Assembly (NCBI GenBank): GCA_021774335.1
Contig: JAJFJD010000033.1
Span: 1 to 64,000 of the forward strand
Direction of reading: 5' to 3'
From: Alphaproteobacteria bacterium
Lineage (GTDB): Bacteria; Pseudomonadota; Alphaproteobacteria; UBA8366
Length of the DNA: 64,000 nt
The translations under genes and the position numbers were made by a program. Of the stretch, positions 44,870 to 52,974 are shown in pieces. Below the pieces are notes generated by a model. That model had not been told where the DNA came from. It was given only the letters and a program-made list of their open reading frames with translations, and did no database searches. The stretch's first letter is position 1; each line of letters opens with the position of its first letter.

Positions 44870-45068
44870 TCAATCCTCGCGCGATATTGCGAAAATACGA
44901 CGCACCTTGTCCGCCGATTTGGCCAAAGTGCCCTTCACGTCGATGCCGGTCCAGTCAAAGAAACCCTTGCCGTCCGGACTTCGAAATCGCCCTGCCCGAA
45001 AGAGGCCGCGATGCCGCCCCCATTTCGCCGCAGCCGGCGACCGGAACGGTATCGACCCGTTCACTCAT
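44870..45068 (-). pseudogene. Collapsed 3-hydroxyacyl-CoA dehydrogenase gene remnant
   Basis: The minus strand has a GGAGAATAATA ribosome site and ATG at 45068, then an N-terminal Rossmann start (VPVAGCGEMG), which continues in a second frame as GGIAASFGQGDFEV. It then passes directly, in a third frame, to DGKGFFDW followed by a tail ending FAISRED and a stop at 44870. The start resembles the NAD-binding beginning, and GKGFFDW resembles the C-terminal GxGFYDY motif, of 3-hydroxyacyl-CoA or 3-hydroxyisobutyrate-type dehydrogenases. About 200 bp remain of a gene that would need some 900 bp. It looks like a large internal deletion plus frameshifts. It lies 29 bp before the methyltransferase gene. 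Confidence 0.6.
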
Positions 45069-45180
45069 TATTATTCTCCACATGGTTTTGCAGTGCCACC
45101 GGCGACATCCCCCGCTTCGATCCATCAGCAATGTTCGTGATACGATACAGCATGGACATCAAAGTTCGGAATTGAAGCGC

Positions 45181-46080
45181 ATGACGCCCGAGGAAATCTT
45201 AGCTCAACCGCCTCTGACCCTCAGTCGACGGCAGCGGGAGTTTTACTTCGAAAACGGATATCTCTCGGCACAAGATCTCATTCCGCGGGAGATGCTCGAT
45301 ACGCTGCGTAAGGCCACGCAAGACCTTGTCGATGAGTCTGCCGGTCTTGCCGCATCGAACGATCGCTTCGACCTCTCCCCGCAGCATTGCGCCGAAACGC
45401 CGCAACCCCGCCGTATTCGCGCGGCAGTCGATCAACATTCAGCCTATTGGCAGTTTGCGTCATCCTCCTTAATGACCGATATCGCTGCGGATTTGGTCGG
45501 GCCGGACGTCAAATTCCATAGCTCGAAATTGAACTTCAAATGGCCCGGCGGTGGCGAAGAGATCAAATGGCATCAGGACATCCCGGCATGGCCGCACAGC
45601 AACTTCAGCCCGGTCACCATCGGCATCTATCTTGAAGACGTCGCAACAGCGGACGGCCCGCTCGCGGCGATCCCGGGCAGCCAAGACCGCGACCTGTTCG
45701 ACCATTTCGGCGAGAACGGGGCCTGGACCGGCTTCATCGCGGACCAGGACCTGACATCCGTCGCCCTGGACAACGCCGAGGAAATGGCTGGCCCCGCCGG
45801 AACGCTGGCGATCGTCAATTGCCGCACCATCCACGGTTCGCAACGGAACACGGGGAAACATGCCCGGCCATTGTTGCTGAACGTGTACTCGTCGGCAGAC
45901 GCCTTCGCGCTCTGTGCGCCGCCGACGCCGACAAGCCATACCGGCGAGATCGTGCGCGGCGAACCGGCACGCTGGTCGCATAACGACCCCCGGCCGTGCC
46001 GCATCCCACCCGATTGGTCGCGCGACGGATATGTTTCCATCTTCGCCGCCCAAAATCAGGAAAACCAGGCCCAGACCTGA
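45181..46080 (+). CDS. Phytanoyl-CoA dioxygenase family protein (PhyH)
   Basis: The product is 299 residues from the ATG at 45181; the frame extends further left without similarity. It has the PhyH fold with iron ligands His131 and Asp133 (KWHQDIPAWPH) and His218 (RTIHGSQRN). LLLNVYSSADA follows with the 2OG-binding arginine nearby (KHARPLLLN). Relatives hydroxylate phytanoyl-CoA, ectoine or small natural products. It is followed 31 bp later by an SDR gene, so the two may act in turn on one substrate. No acyl-CoA binding evidence is visible. Confidence 0.85.
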   Translation: MTPEEILAQPPLTLSRRQREFYFENGYLSAQDLIPREMLDTLRKATQDLVDESAGLAASNDRFDLSPQHCAETPQPRRIRAAVDQHSAYWQFASSSLMTDIAADLVGPDVKFHSSKLNFKWPGGGEEIKWHQDIPAWPHSNFSPVTIGIYLEDVATADGPLAAIPGSQDRDLFDHFGENGAWTGFIADQDLTSVALDNAEEMAGPAGTLAIVNCRTIHGSQRNTGKHARPLLLNVYSSADAFALCAPPTPTSHTGEIVRGEPARWSHNDPRPCRIPPDWSRDGYVSIFAAQNQENQAQT

Positions 46081-46111
46081 AGGTCGCAATCGCTAAGAGG
46101 AAAAAGCAAAA

Positions 46112-46900
46112 ATGGATCTCGGCTACAAAGACAAAGTCGTTCTCATCACCGGCAGCGGCAGCGGAATCGGACAGAATATGGCCGTCGCCTTCGCGCGTGA
46201 AGGCGCCCGCGTCGCCGTCAACGACATCGCGGCGGACGGCATCGAGGCGACACTCGGCATGATCGACGAAGCCGGGGGAACCGGAATGGCGGCGCCCTGC
46301 GACATCACCGACCCGGACACAGTCGCCGCCATGATCGTCGCCGTCGAACAGCAATGGGGCCGCGTCGATGTGTTGGTGAACAACGCGGCGGTCATGACCA
46401 AACACGCGTTGTTTCTCGAAAAATCCATCGAACAGTGCGATCAGGAAATCAGGGTAACGCTCTACGGCACGATCAACTGCGTGCGGGCGGTGTTGCCGGG
46501 GATGATCGAACGGTCCTACGGCAAGATCGTCAATATCGCAACCGACGCGGCGCGAATCGGACAGGAACGTGAGGCGGTTTATGCCGCGGCGAAAGGCGGC
46601 GTCATCTCCTTCTCGAAATCCGTCGCCAAAGAGGTCGGCAAGAACAACGTGAACGTCAACGTGGTCTCGCCGGGCGCGACCAACTCGCCGATGCGCAACG
46701 GCATTCTCGACAAGATGCGCGAGAGCATGGGTGAAGAGCGCGTGGCTGCGCGGGAAGAAAAGGTGAAACGCGTCTATCCGCTTCGGCGTATCGGCGAAAT
46801 GGAAGATGTTAGCAATGCGGTGCTCTACCTGGCATCGGACCGGGGCCGTCATGTCACCGGACAGGTGCTCAGCGTGAATGGCGGTTTCGCTATGGTGTAA
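46112..46900 (+). CDS. SDR-family oxidoreductase
   Basis: A 262-residue classical short-chain dehydrogenase with TGSGSGIG (13-20), NNAA (90-93), catalytic Tyr157 and Lys161 (YAAAK). The usual Ser position is Thr144 (NIATDAA), a mild change that some family members have. It uses NAD(P) to oxidise or reduce an alcohol/ketone. The AGAGG ribosome site and the 31-bp gap to the dioxygenase gene point to an operon. The substrate is unknown; relatives include 3-hydroxyacid or 2-hydroxycyclohexanecarboxyl-CoA dehydrogenases. Confidence 0.87.
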   Translation: MDLGYKDKVVLITGSGSGIGQNMAVAFAREGARVAVNDIAADGIEATLGMIDEAGGTGMAAPCDITDPDTVAAMIVAVEQQWGRVDVLVNNAAVMTKHALFLEKSIEQCDQEIRVTLYGTINCVRAVLPGMIERSYGKIVNIATDAARIGQEREAVYAAAKGGVISFSKSVAKEVGKNNVNVNVVSPGATNSPMRNGILDKMRESMGEERVAAREEKVKRVYPLRRIGEMEDVSNAVLYLASDRGRHVTGQVLSVNGGFAMV

Positions 46901-47012
46901 CCGCGGGCCGAAAGGCGGCGCGGGCCGACGCGAAATAACACGATCGACACCTCGCATAGGGTTGTCCCCGTCCCCATCTTTGGCGGTGCGATTAAGAGTT
47001 AGGGAAAACACG

Positions 47013-48041
47013 ATGGCAAGATCAGTCCGCATCGCGACAATGGCCGTGGTTTGTTGCGCGATGCTCACCGGCCCAGCCGTCGCGGCCAGTTCCACATTGG
47101 CCAAGGTAAAAGCGCGCGGCCATTTGATTTGCGGCGTCAGCCAGGGCCTTCCAGGATTCTCGCTCAAGGACGAGAAGGGCCGCTGGTCGGGCCTCGACGT
47201 CGATTTCTGCCGGGCCGTGGCCGCTGCCGTGTTGGGAAAAGCGGGAAAGATCAAGCTCCACCCGCTGACGAGCCAAGAGCGGTTCGCGGCACTCAAATCC
47301 CGCAAGGTGGACATTCTCACACGAAACACGACCTGGACGCTGAGCCGGGAAACCGACCTTAGGGCGAATTTCGCCGGCATCCTCTATCACGACGGCCAGG
47401 GCTTCATGACGCACCGCAAACTGGGCGTAAAGAACGCCCTCGAATTGGATGGAGTCACCGTCTGCCTGAACAAAGGCACGACGACCGAAGCGAATATCAA
47501 AGATTTCTTCCAATCGCGCGGCATGCACTTCACCTTGAAGTCTTTCGAAAAATCGGATGATGCGCTCGCGGCCTATCAAAAAAACATCTGCGACGTTTAC
47601 ACCGCCGATCACTCGGCGCTCTATGCCCAACAATCACGGCTGAAAACGCCCAGCCTACATGTGATTCTGCCTTCAATAATCTCGAAGGAGCCGCTCGGAC
47701 CGGCGGTCCGGCACGGCGACGATCAATGGTTCGAAATCGTGAAATGGACTCTATTCGCCCTGATCAACGCCGAGGAACTCGGCGTTACCTCATCGAACGC
47801 GCTCAAACTTAGCCGGGAGTCGAAAACCCCGGCGATCCGACGCCTGCTGGGAGTCGACAGCGCAATCGGCAAGAAACTCGGGCTCGACGAGAAATGGGCC
47901 TTTCGAGCCATTCGCGCGATCGGGAATTACGACGAAATGTTCGAGCGCAATCTCGGCAGCAAATCATCACTGAAGATCCAGCGCGGCATCAACCAGTTGT
48001 GGTCACGCGGCGGTATACTTTACGCCCCCCCAATTCGGTAA
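47013..48041 (+). CDS. ABC transporter amino-acid binding protein (AapJ-like)
   Basis: The product is 342 residues from the ATG at 47013, which precedes a signal peptide (MAVVCCAMLTGPAVAA, cleavage near residue 25). The family 3 periplasmic binding fold is complete, with GLPGFSLKDEKGRWSGLDVD and CLNKGTTTEANI at the ligand cleft. It is closest in length and pattern to general L-amino acid binding proteins. No permease or ATPase gene is nearby, so it is an orphan that shares a transporter encoded elsewhere or works as a sensor. Confidence 0.87.
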   Translation: MARSVRIATMAVVCCAMLTGPAVAASSTLAKVKARGHLICGVSQGLPGFSLKDEKGRWSGLDVDFCRAVAAAVLGKAGKIKLHPLTSQERFAALKSRKVDILTRNTTWTLSRETDLRANFAGILYHDGQGFMTHRKLGVKNALELDGVTVCLNKGTTTEANIKDFFQSRGMHFTLKSFEKSDDALAAYQKNICDVYTADHSALYAQQSRLKTPSLHVILPSIISKEPLGPAVRHGDDQWFEIVKWTLFALINAEELGVTSSNALKLSRESKTPAIRRLLGVDSAIGKKLGLDEKWAFRAIRAIGNYDEMFERNLGSKSSLKIQRGINQLWSRGGILYAPPIR

Positions 48042-48068
48042 ACGCATCGTGCGAACGGAGACAATCCG

Positions 48069-48554
48069 GTGAGGGAGCGACTTGGCGTAGACATCGGCGG
48101 CGTGCTGATCGACCGGATCAACGACGATACCGATACTTCATTCTATAGCGACAACTACCTTAAAACGACGGCGGTGCCGGGCGCTTTCGACGCTCTAAGG
48201 CAATTGTCCGAGCGCCGGTTCGGCAGCCAAATCCATCTCGTGTCCAAATGCGGCCCCCGCGTCGAGCAAAAATCCCGCGAATGGCTCGATCATCATGATT
48301 TTTTCCGTAAGACAAGGGTCGATCCGATGAATATTCACTTTTGCCGGCAGCGGCAGGAAAAGGCGCCGATATGCGAAACGCTGGGCCTGACGCATTTCAT
48401 CGATGATCGGCTGGAAGTGTTGGGTTACCTGAAATCCGTACCGAACTTGTATCTATTTCATCCGACCTCCGGCGAGGTGGAAAAGCACGCTCAACATCTC
48501 GATCGCGTAGATCGGGTCGAGAGCTGGGACGATGTCCTGGCCGCGTTGACATAA
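48069..48554 (+). CDS. HAD-superfamily-like protein
   Basis: A 161-residue protein starting with a GTG after GGAGACAATCC. Asp8 in VDIGGVLID fits the HAD nucleophile position, with Gly at the general acid position (DxG rather than DxD). FIDDRLEVLGYL holds the acidic motif that binds Mg. Proteins with DxG at this site include phosphatases of the YihX type. No cap domain is evident. It is 27 bp after the binding-protein gene. The substrate is unknown. Confidence 0.72.
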   Translation: MRERLGVDIGGVLIDRINDDTDTSFYSDNYLKTTAVPGAFDALRQLSERRFGSQIHLVSKCGPRVEQKSREWLDHHDFFRKTRVDPMNIHFCRQRQEKAPICETLGLTHFIDDRLEVLGYLKSVPNLYLFHPTSGEVEKHAQHLDRVDRVESWDDVLAALT

Positions 48555-48638
48555 GGTGCCGGACCCGCCCAGGTTCTTCTTGGCGGCGGCATTCTCCACC
48601 GGCATCATGCGTCCCCTGGCAACACACGTAGAATATCG

Positions 48639-49628
48639 ATGAAGATCTGCATTTTCGGCGCGGGCGCGGTCGCCGGGTTGGCGGCGGCACGGATGGCGCG
48701 GGTTGGCGTGGAAGACCTCAGCGTGGTGGCGCGCGGCGATCACCTGGCCGCAATCCAGGAGAACGGCCTCACGGTTCGCGATCGCGAAGGCGAATGGACC
48801 GTGCCGATCGAGGCGACCGACGACACTGCCGCGCTCGGTATTCAGGACATCGTGATCCTGGGCCTGAAGGCACATACGGTCGGTGCCGCCTTGGATCAAA
48901 TCACGCCATTGATCGGCCCGGACACCGCTGTGGTCCATATGGTCAACGGAATTCCCTGGTGGTATTTCCACGCGCTGCCGGGGAATTGGCCAACGCCGTA
49001 TCTCGACTCGGTCGATCCCGGCGGGCGAATCGTCGCGGCGCTGGGGCCGGAAAAAGCGGTCGGCTGCGTCGTCTATGTCGGCGCCAATATCCCCGAACCC
49101 GGGGTCGTCGAACACAACAACGGCGGTACCTATATCGTCGGCGAGCCCGACGGTAGCGAAAGCGAGCGCGCCAAAAGCGTCGTCGACCGTCTCGTCCGCG
49201 GGGGTCTCACGGGCACCCTGTCCACCGATATTCGCCGGGACGTTTGGACAAAGCTATGGGGTAACCTATCCGGCAACCCACTGAGCGTCTTGTGCCAGGC
49301 GAACTGCGAACAGTTGGCCCTGGACGCAGACGTCTGCGGCATCATGGGGAATATGATATCCGAGGCGGGCCGCGTCGCCATGGCAAGCGGCTGCGACATT
49401 ACCCCCGACGTGGCGGAGCGTCTGGACACGTTCAAACAGCTCGGGACAATCAAGACGTCGATGCTGCAGGATTTCGAAGCCGGCAAGGCAATCGAACTCG
49501 ACGCGCTGCTTGGCGTGATCGGCGAACTCGGCCGCCGCGGCGGTGTCGAAACGCCGACATGCGACATGATCTACGCGCTGACCCGCCTAAAGGCCCGCGC
49601 GGCGGGATGTTACGAACCGCTCGACTGA
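48639..49628 (+). CDS. 2-dehydropantoate 2-reductase family protein (PanE/ApbA)
   Basis: A 329-residue protein with a Rossmann start FGAGAVAGLAAARM and the ketopantoate reductase C-terminal helical domain (LWGNLSGNPLSVLCQANC). True PanE makes pantoate for coenzyme A, but many relatives reduce other 2-oxoacids. The Lys usual for PanE (K176 in E. coli) seems to match the lysine in VWTKLWGN. No other pantothenate genes are present. The ribosome site is weak. It ends 9 bp from the convergent nitroreductase gene. Confidence 0.85.
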   Translation: MKICIFGAGAVAGLAAARMARVGVEDLSVVARGDHLAAIQENGLTVRDREGEWTVPIEATDDTAALGIQDIVILGLKAHTVGAALDQITPLIGPDTAVVHMVNGIPWWYFHALPGNWPTPYLDSVDPGGRIVAALGPEKAVGCVVYVGANIPEPGVVEHNNGGTYIVGEPDGSESERAKSVVDRLVRGGLTGTLSTDIRRDVWTKLWGNLSGNPLSVLCQANCEQLALDADVCGIMGNMISEAGRVAMASGCDITPDVAERLDTFKQLGTIKTSMLQDFEAGKAIELDALLGVIGELGRRGGVETPTCDMIYALTRLKARAAGCYEPLD

Positions 49629-49637
49629 GACGGCCGG

Positions 49638-50417
49638 CTACCGGAAGTCGAAACCCCGGTCCTTGAGCTGCTGCCGCAGGGCGTCCCGCCGCGGCGAGGC
49701 GAATTTCTGATCGATGTCGTTGGTCCAGGAATCCGGCGTGGTCGGTTTTCCCAAGCCGGTATAGTGAGCTGCCAAATCCTTGTCGTAGGCATCCAGGTCC
49801 GCATCCAACCCATCCGGCTCATACGTCTCGTGGTGAACGGTCAGGCCCATGTCCATCCGTGGTTTCTGCGGCGGCGCTTCCGCCGGCCATCCCAGGCACA
49901 TGCCGAAGACACAGTAGACACGCTTCGGCAGCTTGAGGATACGCGCGACCTCGATCGGATCGTTTCGGACACCGCCGATCATCAAACCCTTCAAGCCGAG
50001 TGAATCGGCCGCCAGGTAGGCAGCCATCCCGACCAGCGATGCGTCGATCGTCGAGACCAACCCGATTTCCAGGCTGTTGTCGTCCATATCATGCCCATGA
50101 CGCTGCAGCGCATGCTCCATCCGGCGCAAATCGGCGCAAAAGGCAAGGAATACCGGTGTTTCGGCGACATGCTTCTGGTTGCCCGTCGTCACGGAAAGCG
50201 CTTGGCGCGCCGCTTCGTCGCGCACGACGACAACGCTGTAGGCCTGAATATTCGACGATGTCGGCGCCCGGAACGCGGCCTGCAACACCGCGTCTATCTG
50301 CGCGTCCGAGACTGGGTCATCGGAGTATTTTCGCACGCTGACCCGGTTGTGCAGCGTCTCGATGGTCTCGCTCGTCGTCCGAGCCGTCTGATTGGCGGTT
50401 TCGTTATCCTTGGGCAT
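49638..50417 (-). CDS. Nitroreductase-family protein (NfsA/FRP-like)
   Basis: The product is 259 residues from the Met at 50417, with GGAGATCCC before it. FMN-binding segments are RVSVRKYSDDPV (about 25-36) and FRAPTSSNIQAYSVVVV (about 49-65), and GLKGLMIGGVRND (about 142-154) matches the oxygen-insensitive NfsA/FRP group. Such flavoproteins reduce nitroaromatics, quinones or flavins using NAD(P)H. It lies 47 bp after the TauD-type gene, probably in one operon. Confidence 0.85.
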   Translation of the reverse strand: MPKDNETANQTARTTSETIETLHNRVSVRKYSDDPVSDAQIDAVLQAAFRAPTSSNIQAYSVVVVRDEAARQALSVTTGNQKHVAETPVFLAFCADLRRMEHALQRHGHDMDDNSLEIGLVSTIDASLVGMAAYLAADSLGLKGLMIGGVRNDPIEVARILKLPKRVYCVFGMCLGWPAEAPPQKPRMDMGLTVHHETYEPDGLDADLDAYDKDLAAHYTGLGKPTTPDSWTNDIDQKFASPRRDALRQQLKDRGFDFR

Positions 50418-50464
50418 GGGATCTCCATCCAACTCATTGGTATGTGTTTCGAAAATCTGCGGTT

Positions 50465-51343
50465 TTACGCCGCCAAATCGGTGTTCACCGCAGGCAAGCG
50501 CGCCTCGGCGAGGGTGTTGGTACCGCGCACAGTGGCGCGCATGAAAATCCGCCGTTGATCCAACGGATAGTCCAGCTTTCCGGAATGAACCGACGACCGG
50601 TTCTCCCAGATGATGGTATCGCCGAGCCGCCAAGCGTGATGCCACTGGAACGCCGCCTGGTCGCACCAGGTGAATACCTCGTCGAGCAGCGCGTCGCTTT
50701 CCGCCCGCGTCATACCGATGATCCGCACCGTATGATACGGGTTCACATAAACCGCCGGCCGGCCGGTTTCCGGATGCAGGCGGACGACCGGATGGATGAC
50801 ATCGGGTTTCGCCTTATCCTCCGGCCGCAGATGTTCGGTGCTCTGCCCGTACCGGCCGCCATAGCGGAATAACGCCATCTTACCCGTGATCCGCCGTTTC
50901 AGCGCCGCCGGCATCGTTTCATAGGCCTGATACATGTTGCAGAACCAGGTGTCACCGCCGCGGTCCGGAAGTTCCACCGCATGCAACAGCGTGCCATTCG
51001 CCGGCACCTGGTCGTAGCTGAGATCGGAATGCCAGCCGACCCCTCGGTTCGCCCCCACTTCGTCAAACTTTCCCTGCTTGTCCACGTTGGTCATCATGAC
51101 GATGTCCTCGGCTTCAGGGTGGCGATAGTTCTTTGCCACATGCGGCTGCAAACCGCCGAAATTGCATGAAAACGCCATGAATTCCGGTGGCGTCAGGACC
51201 TGATCCCGAAACACCAGGACAAGATTGTCGAGAAAGGCCTGATAGACGATGCCGCGCGTTTCCGCGTCCCAGGGCTGAAACATATCGAGCCCGAGGACTT
51301 CGGCGCCCGCCGCCTCTCCCAGTTTTCGAATCTCAATCGTCAT
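50465..51343 (-). CDS. TauD/TfdA-family 2OG-dependent dioxygenase
   Basis: The product is 292 residues from the Met at 51343, preceded by GAGGAC. The iron ligands are His105 and Asp107 (GWHSDLSYD) and the distal His in WENRSSVHSG, with Arg in the DYPLDQRRIFMR segment for 2OG. The family hydroxylates taurine, 2,4-D, carnitine-type or other small acids. No sulfonate transporter is close, so taurine is not assured. It is co-directional with the nitroreductase and SRAP genes, with gaps of 47 and 92 bp. Confidence 0.87.
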   Translation of the reverse strand: MTIEIRKLGEAAGAEVLGLDMFQPWDAETRGIVYQAFLDNLVLVFRDQVLTPPEFMAFSCNFGGLQPHVAKNYRHPEAEDIVMMTNVDKQGKFDEVGANRGVGWHSDLSYDQVPANGTLLHAVELPDRGGDTWFCNMYQAYETMPAALKRRITGKMALFRYGGRYGQSTEHLRPEDKAKPDVIHPVVRLHPETGRPAVYVNPYHTVRIIGMTRAESDALLDEVFTWCDQAAFQWHHAWRLGDTIIWENRSSVHSGKLDYPLDQRRIFMRATVRGTNTLAEARLPAVNTDLAA

Positions 51344-51435
51344 ACAATCAGTCCTCTTTCCAACCGCCGCCGCAGTCTTCCCGTGCACATCCTAAAACTA
51401 CCGAAAAGCTTTGATCCTGAACAGCCGGACGGCGG

Positions 51436-52137
51436 TCACAGCAGGTCGAGCTGTTCCGCCACGGTCTCATCACTCTCCGGCGCCGGGTCGAACAGACTGG
51501 AGTCGTCATTGCGCACGTTGTTGACCTGCCGGCTGACCCGGTAGGCGCGCAGCTTTCCGCCATAGGGATGCAACAACGCCTGCGCCTCTTGCGGCTCACC
51601 GGCCAACCACGTGTCATACGCCACGGGATCGAGAATGACCGGCATACGGTGATGGATCGGAGCGATATCCGGCGCGGCATCGGTCGTCACGATCGTGCAG
51701 CTTTCGATCTCGCTGCCCTCGGGCGCCATCCATTGCTCCCACAGGCCGGCGAACGCGAACGGCGCGTCGCCCTCTAGCGCGATCCGCCAAGGCTGCTTGC
51801 CGCCGTCCGGCGCCTTCTTCCATTCATAGAAACCGTCGGCGGGGATCAGGCAGCGGCGGCGCTTGAAGGCATTCCGATAGGCGGGCTTCTCCGAGACCGT
51901 TTCGGCGCGGGCATTGATCATGCGGCTGCCGATCGCGGGATCCTTGGCCCAAGACGGAACCAAACCCCAGCGGAACGCGGTCAACTCGCGTGGCGCACCG
52001 GACGCGGCGATCCGCACCGCCACGACGCCCTGCGTCGGCGCGATGTTGTAGCGCGGCTCCAGATTCGGCAGTTCGTCGAAACCGAACAGGGCGCGCAACG
52101 CCTCGACCGGCGTCGTCAGGCTATAGCGTCCACACAT
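51436..52137 (-). CDS. SOS response-associated peptidase (YedK/HMCES family)
   Basis: A 233-residue SRAP protein. The catalytic Cys2 follows the initiator Met (MCGRYSLTTP), as required for the thiazolidine DNA-protein crosslink to abasic sites. Asn, Glu and His of the active site are in INARAET, FYEWKK and PIHHRMPVIL. It protects abasic sites in single-stranded DNA during replication stress. No LexA box was recognised upstream. It lies close to the methyltransferase gene at 52183 on the same strand. Confidence 0.93.
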   Translation of the reverse strand: MCGRYSLTTPVEALRALFGFDELPNLEPRYNIAPTQGVVAVRIAASGAPRELTAFRWGLVPSWAKDPAIGSRMINARAETVSEKPAYRNAFKRRRCLIPADGFYEWKKAPDGGKQPWRIALEGDAPFAFAGLWEQWMAPEGSEIESCTIVTTDAAPDIAPIHHRMPVILDPVAYDTWLAGEPQEAQALLHPYGGKLRAYRVSRQVNNVRNDDSSLFDPAPESDETVAEQLDLL

Positions 52138-52182
52138 GCGCCTATCGACCCCCCGCCCCGTCGAGGATCAGCCCGTGCATCA

Positions 52183-52749
52183 TCAGCGCGGCCCCTTTAC
52201 CGCGCGCAGCACCGCGGTCAATTCCTGGACGACATTGTTGCGCTCGCGGATCGCCAACAGCAGTTCGGTTTCGGTGATCTGCTTGAGGTCCAGCTTGCTG
52301 CGCCAGATAGGCTCGAGCACGAGCTGCGTTGATTCGATGTCGAAGTCGACGCCGATCATCAGAGCAATCGGCGAGTTGGAAGCACGGTCCCGGATCCAGA
52401 TTTCGCATTGCCGGCGCGAGAACATGGCAAGACCATCGAAGGTCACGATACGCACATGGGTCGGATCGTTGATGAAACTGTCATGCCGCGGATGCGGCAC
52501 AGTGATCGTCACCTTCGCGCCGTCGCGACACACCCGGTACATCTCCCGGATGACATTGAAATACACGTCCGATGTCGCGCCTAAATGTTCCAGAACATGG
52601 GTCAGGAAAATTTCATCCACCGAGTCGTCTGGCCAAGGCCAAGGGAATTGTTCCAAATCGACGACTTCATCCGGCGAGCAATCTTCGAATTTATCGACGT
52701 TATGGAAACCATCACGCTTGTTGAACCCACACCCTAGATTTAGCCGCAT
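52183..52749 (-). CDS. Class I SAM-dependent methyltransferase (small)
   Basis: A 188-residue protein starting with RLNLGCGFNKRDGFHNVDK, the SAM site at the very N-terminus, then TVPHPRHDSFI and HVLEHL, as in the predicted SAM-methyltransferases of sugar/cell-envelope clusters. No substrate domain is seen. It is divergent from nrdA across a control region. The C-terminus is a longer helical tail than usual. No function assigned. Confidence 0.78.
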   Translation of the reverse strand: MRLNLGCGFNKRDGFHNVDKFEDCSPDEVVDLEQFPWPWPDDSVDEIFLTHVLEHLGATSDVYFNVIREMYRVCRDGAKVTITVPHPRHDSFINDPTHVRIVTFDGLAMFSRRQCEIWIRDRASNSPIALMIGVDFDIESTQLVLEPIWRSKLDLKQITETELLLAIRERNNVVQELTAVLRAVKGPR

Positions 52750-52879
52750 ACTTTTCCACCCGTTACTGGAGCAAGCAAAACTGCCGGTTTCCCACGACTT
52801 TCACGGTCTAACCACCGGTGTTCAAAGCAAAAAGACACGCATTTCGCCCGAAATATGAATGTTTTCTTGCTAGACAGTT

Positions 52880-52895
52880 TAGCCATATTTGGTAT
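52880..52895 (+). promoter_or_regulatory. NrdR box 1
   Basis: TAGCCATATTTGGTAT fits the NrdR consensus core CxATATxTxGT closely. It lies exactly 31 bp (three helical turns) upstream of a second box at 52911, the spacing expected for cooperative NrdR binding at class Ia/Ib nrd promoters. The nrdR gene itself is not in the window. Confidence 0.7.
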
Positions 52896-52910
52896 TTTGA
52901 GCGCAACAAA

Positions 52911-52926
52911 CCACGACATATTGTGG
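52911..52926 (+). promoter_or_regulatory. NrdR box 2
   Basis: CCACGACATATTGTGG is a near-perfect palindrome with the NrdR core (C, A, ATAT, TG, GTG). It sits about 50 bp before the nrdA start, where it can block the promoter. It is the better match of the pair. Confidence 0.75.
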
Positions 52927-52947
52927 TTTATACACATTTAGTTCTTT

Positions 52948-52963
52948 CCACAGCTGTGGATAG
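52948..52963 (+). promoter_or_regulatory. DnaA-like box and palindrome before nrdA
   Basis: TGTGGATAG (52955-52963) differs from the DnaA box TGTGGATAA at one base and overlaps the palindrome CCACAGCTGTGG (52948-52959). E. coli nrdAB is controlled by DnaA, so this may link ribonucleotide reductase synthesis to replication here. It is immediately before the GAGGGGG ribosome site. Confidence 0.45.
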
Positions 52964-52974
52964 GAGGGGGAATA

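Noticed and set aside
45815..47380. A 521-codon minus-strand frame over the PhyH-like and SDR genes
   Set aside because: Both genes it covers have clear catalytic motifs on the plus strand; the antisense translation is histidine- and arginine-rich and lacks domains.
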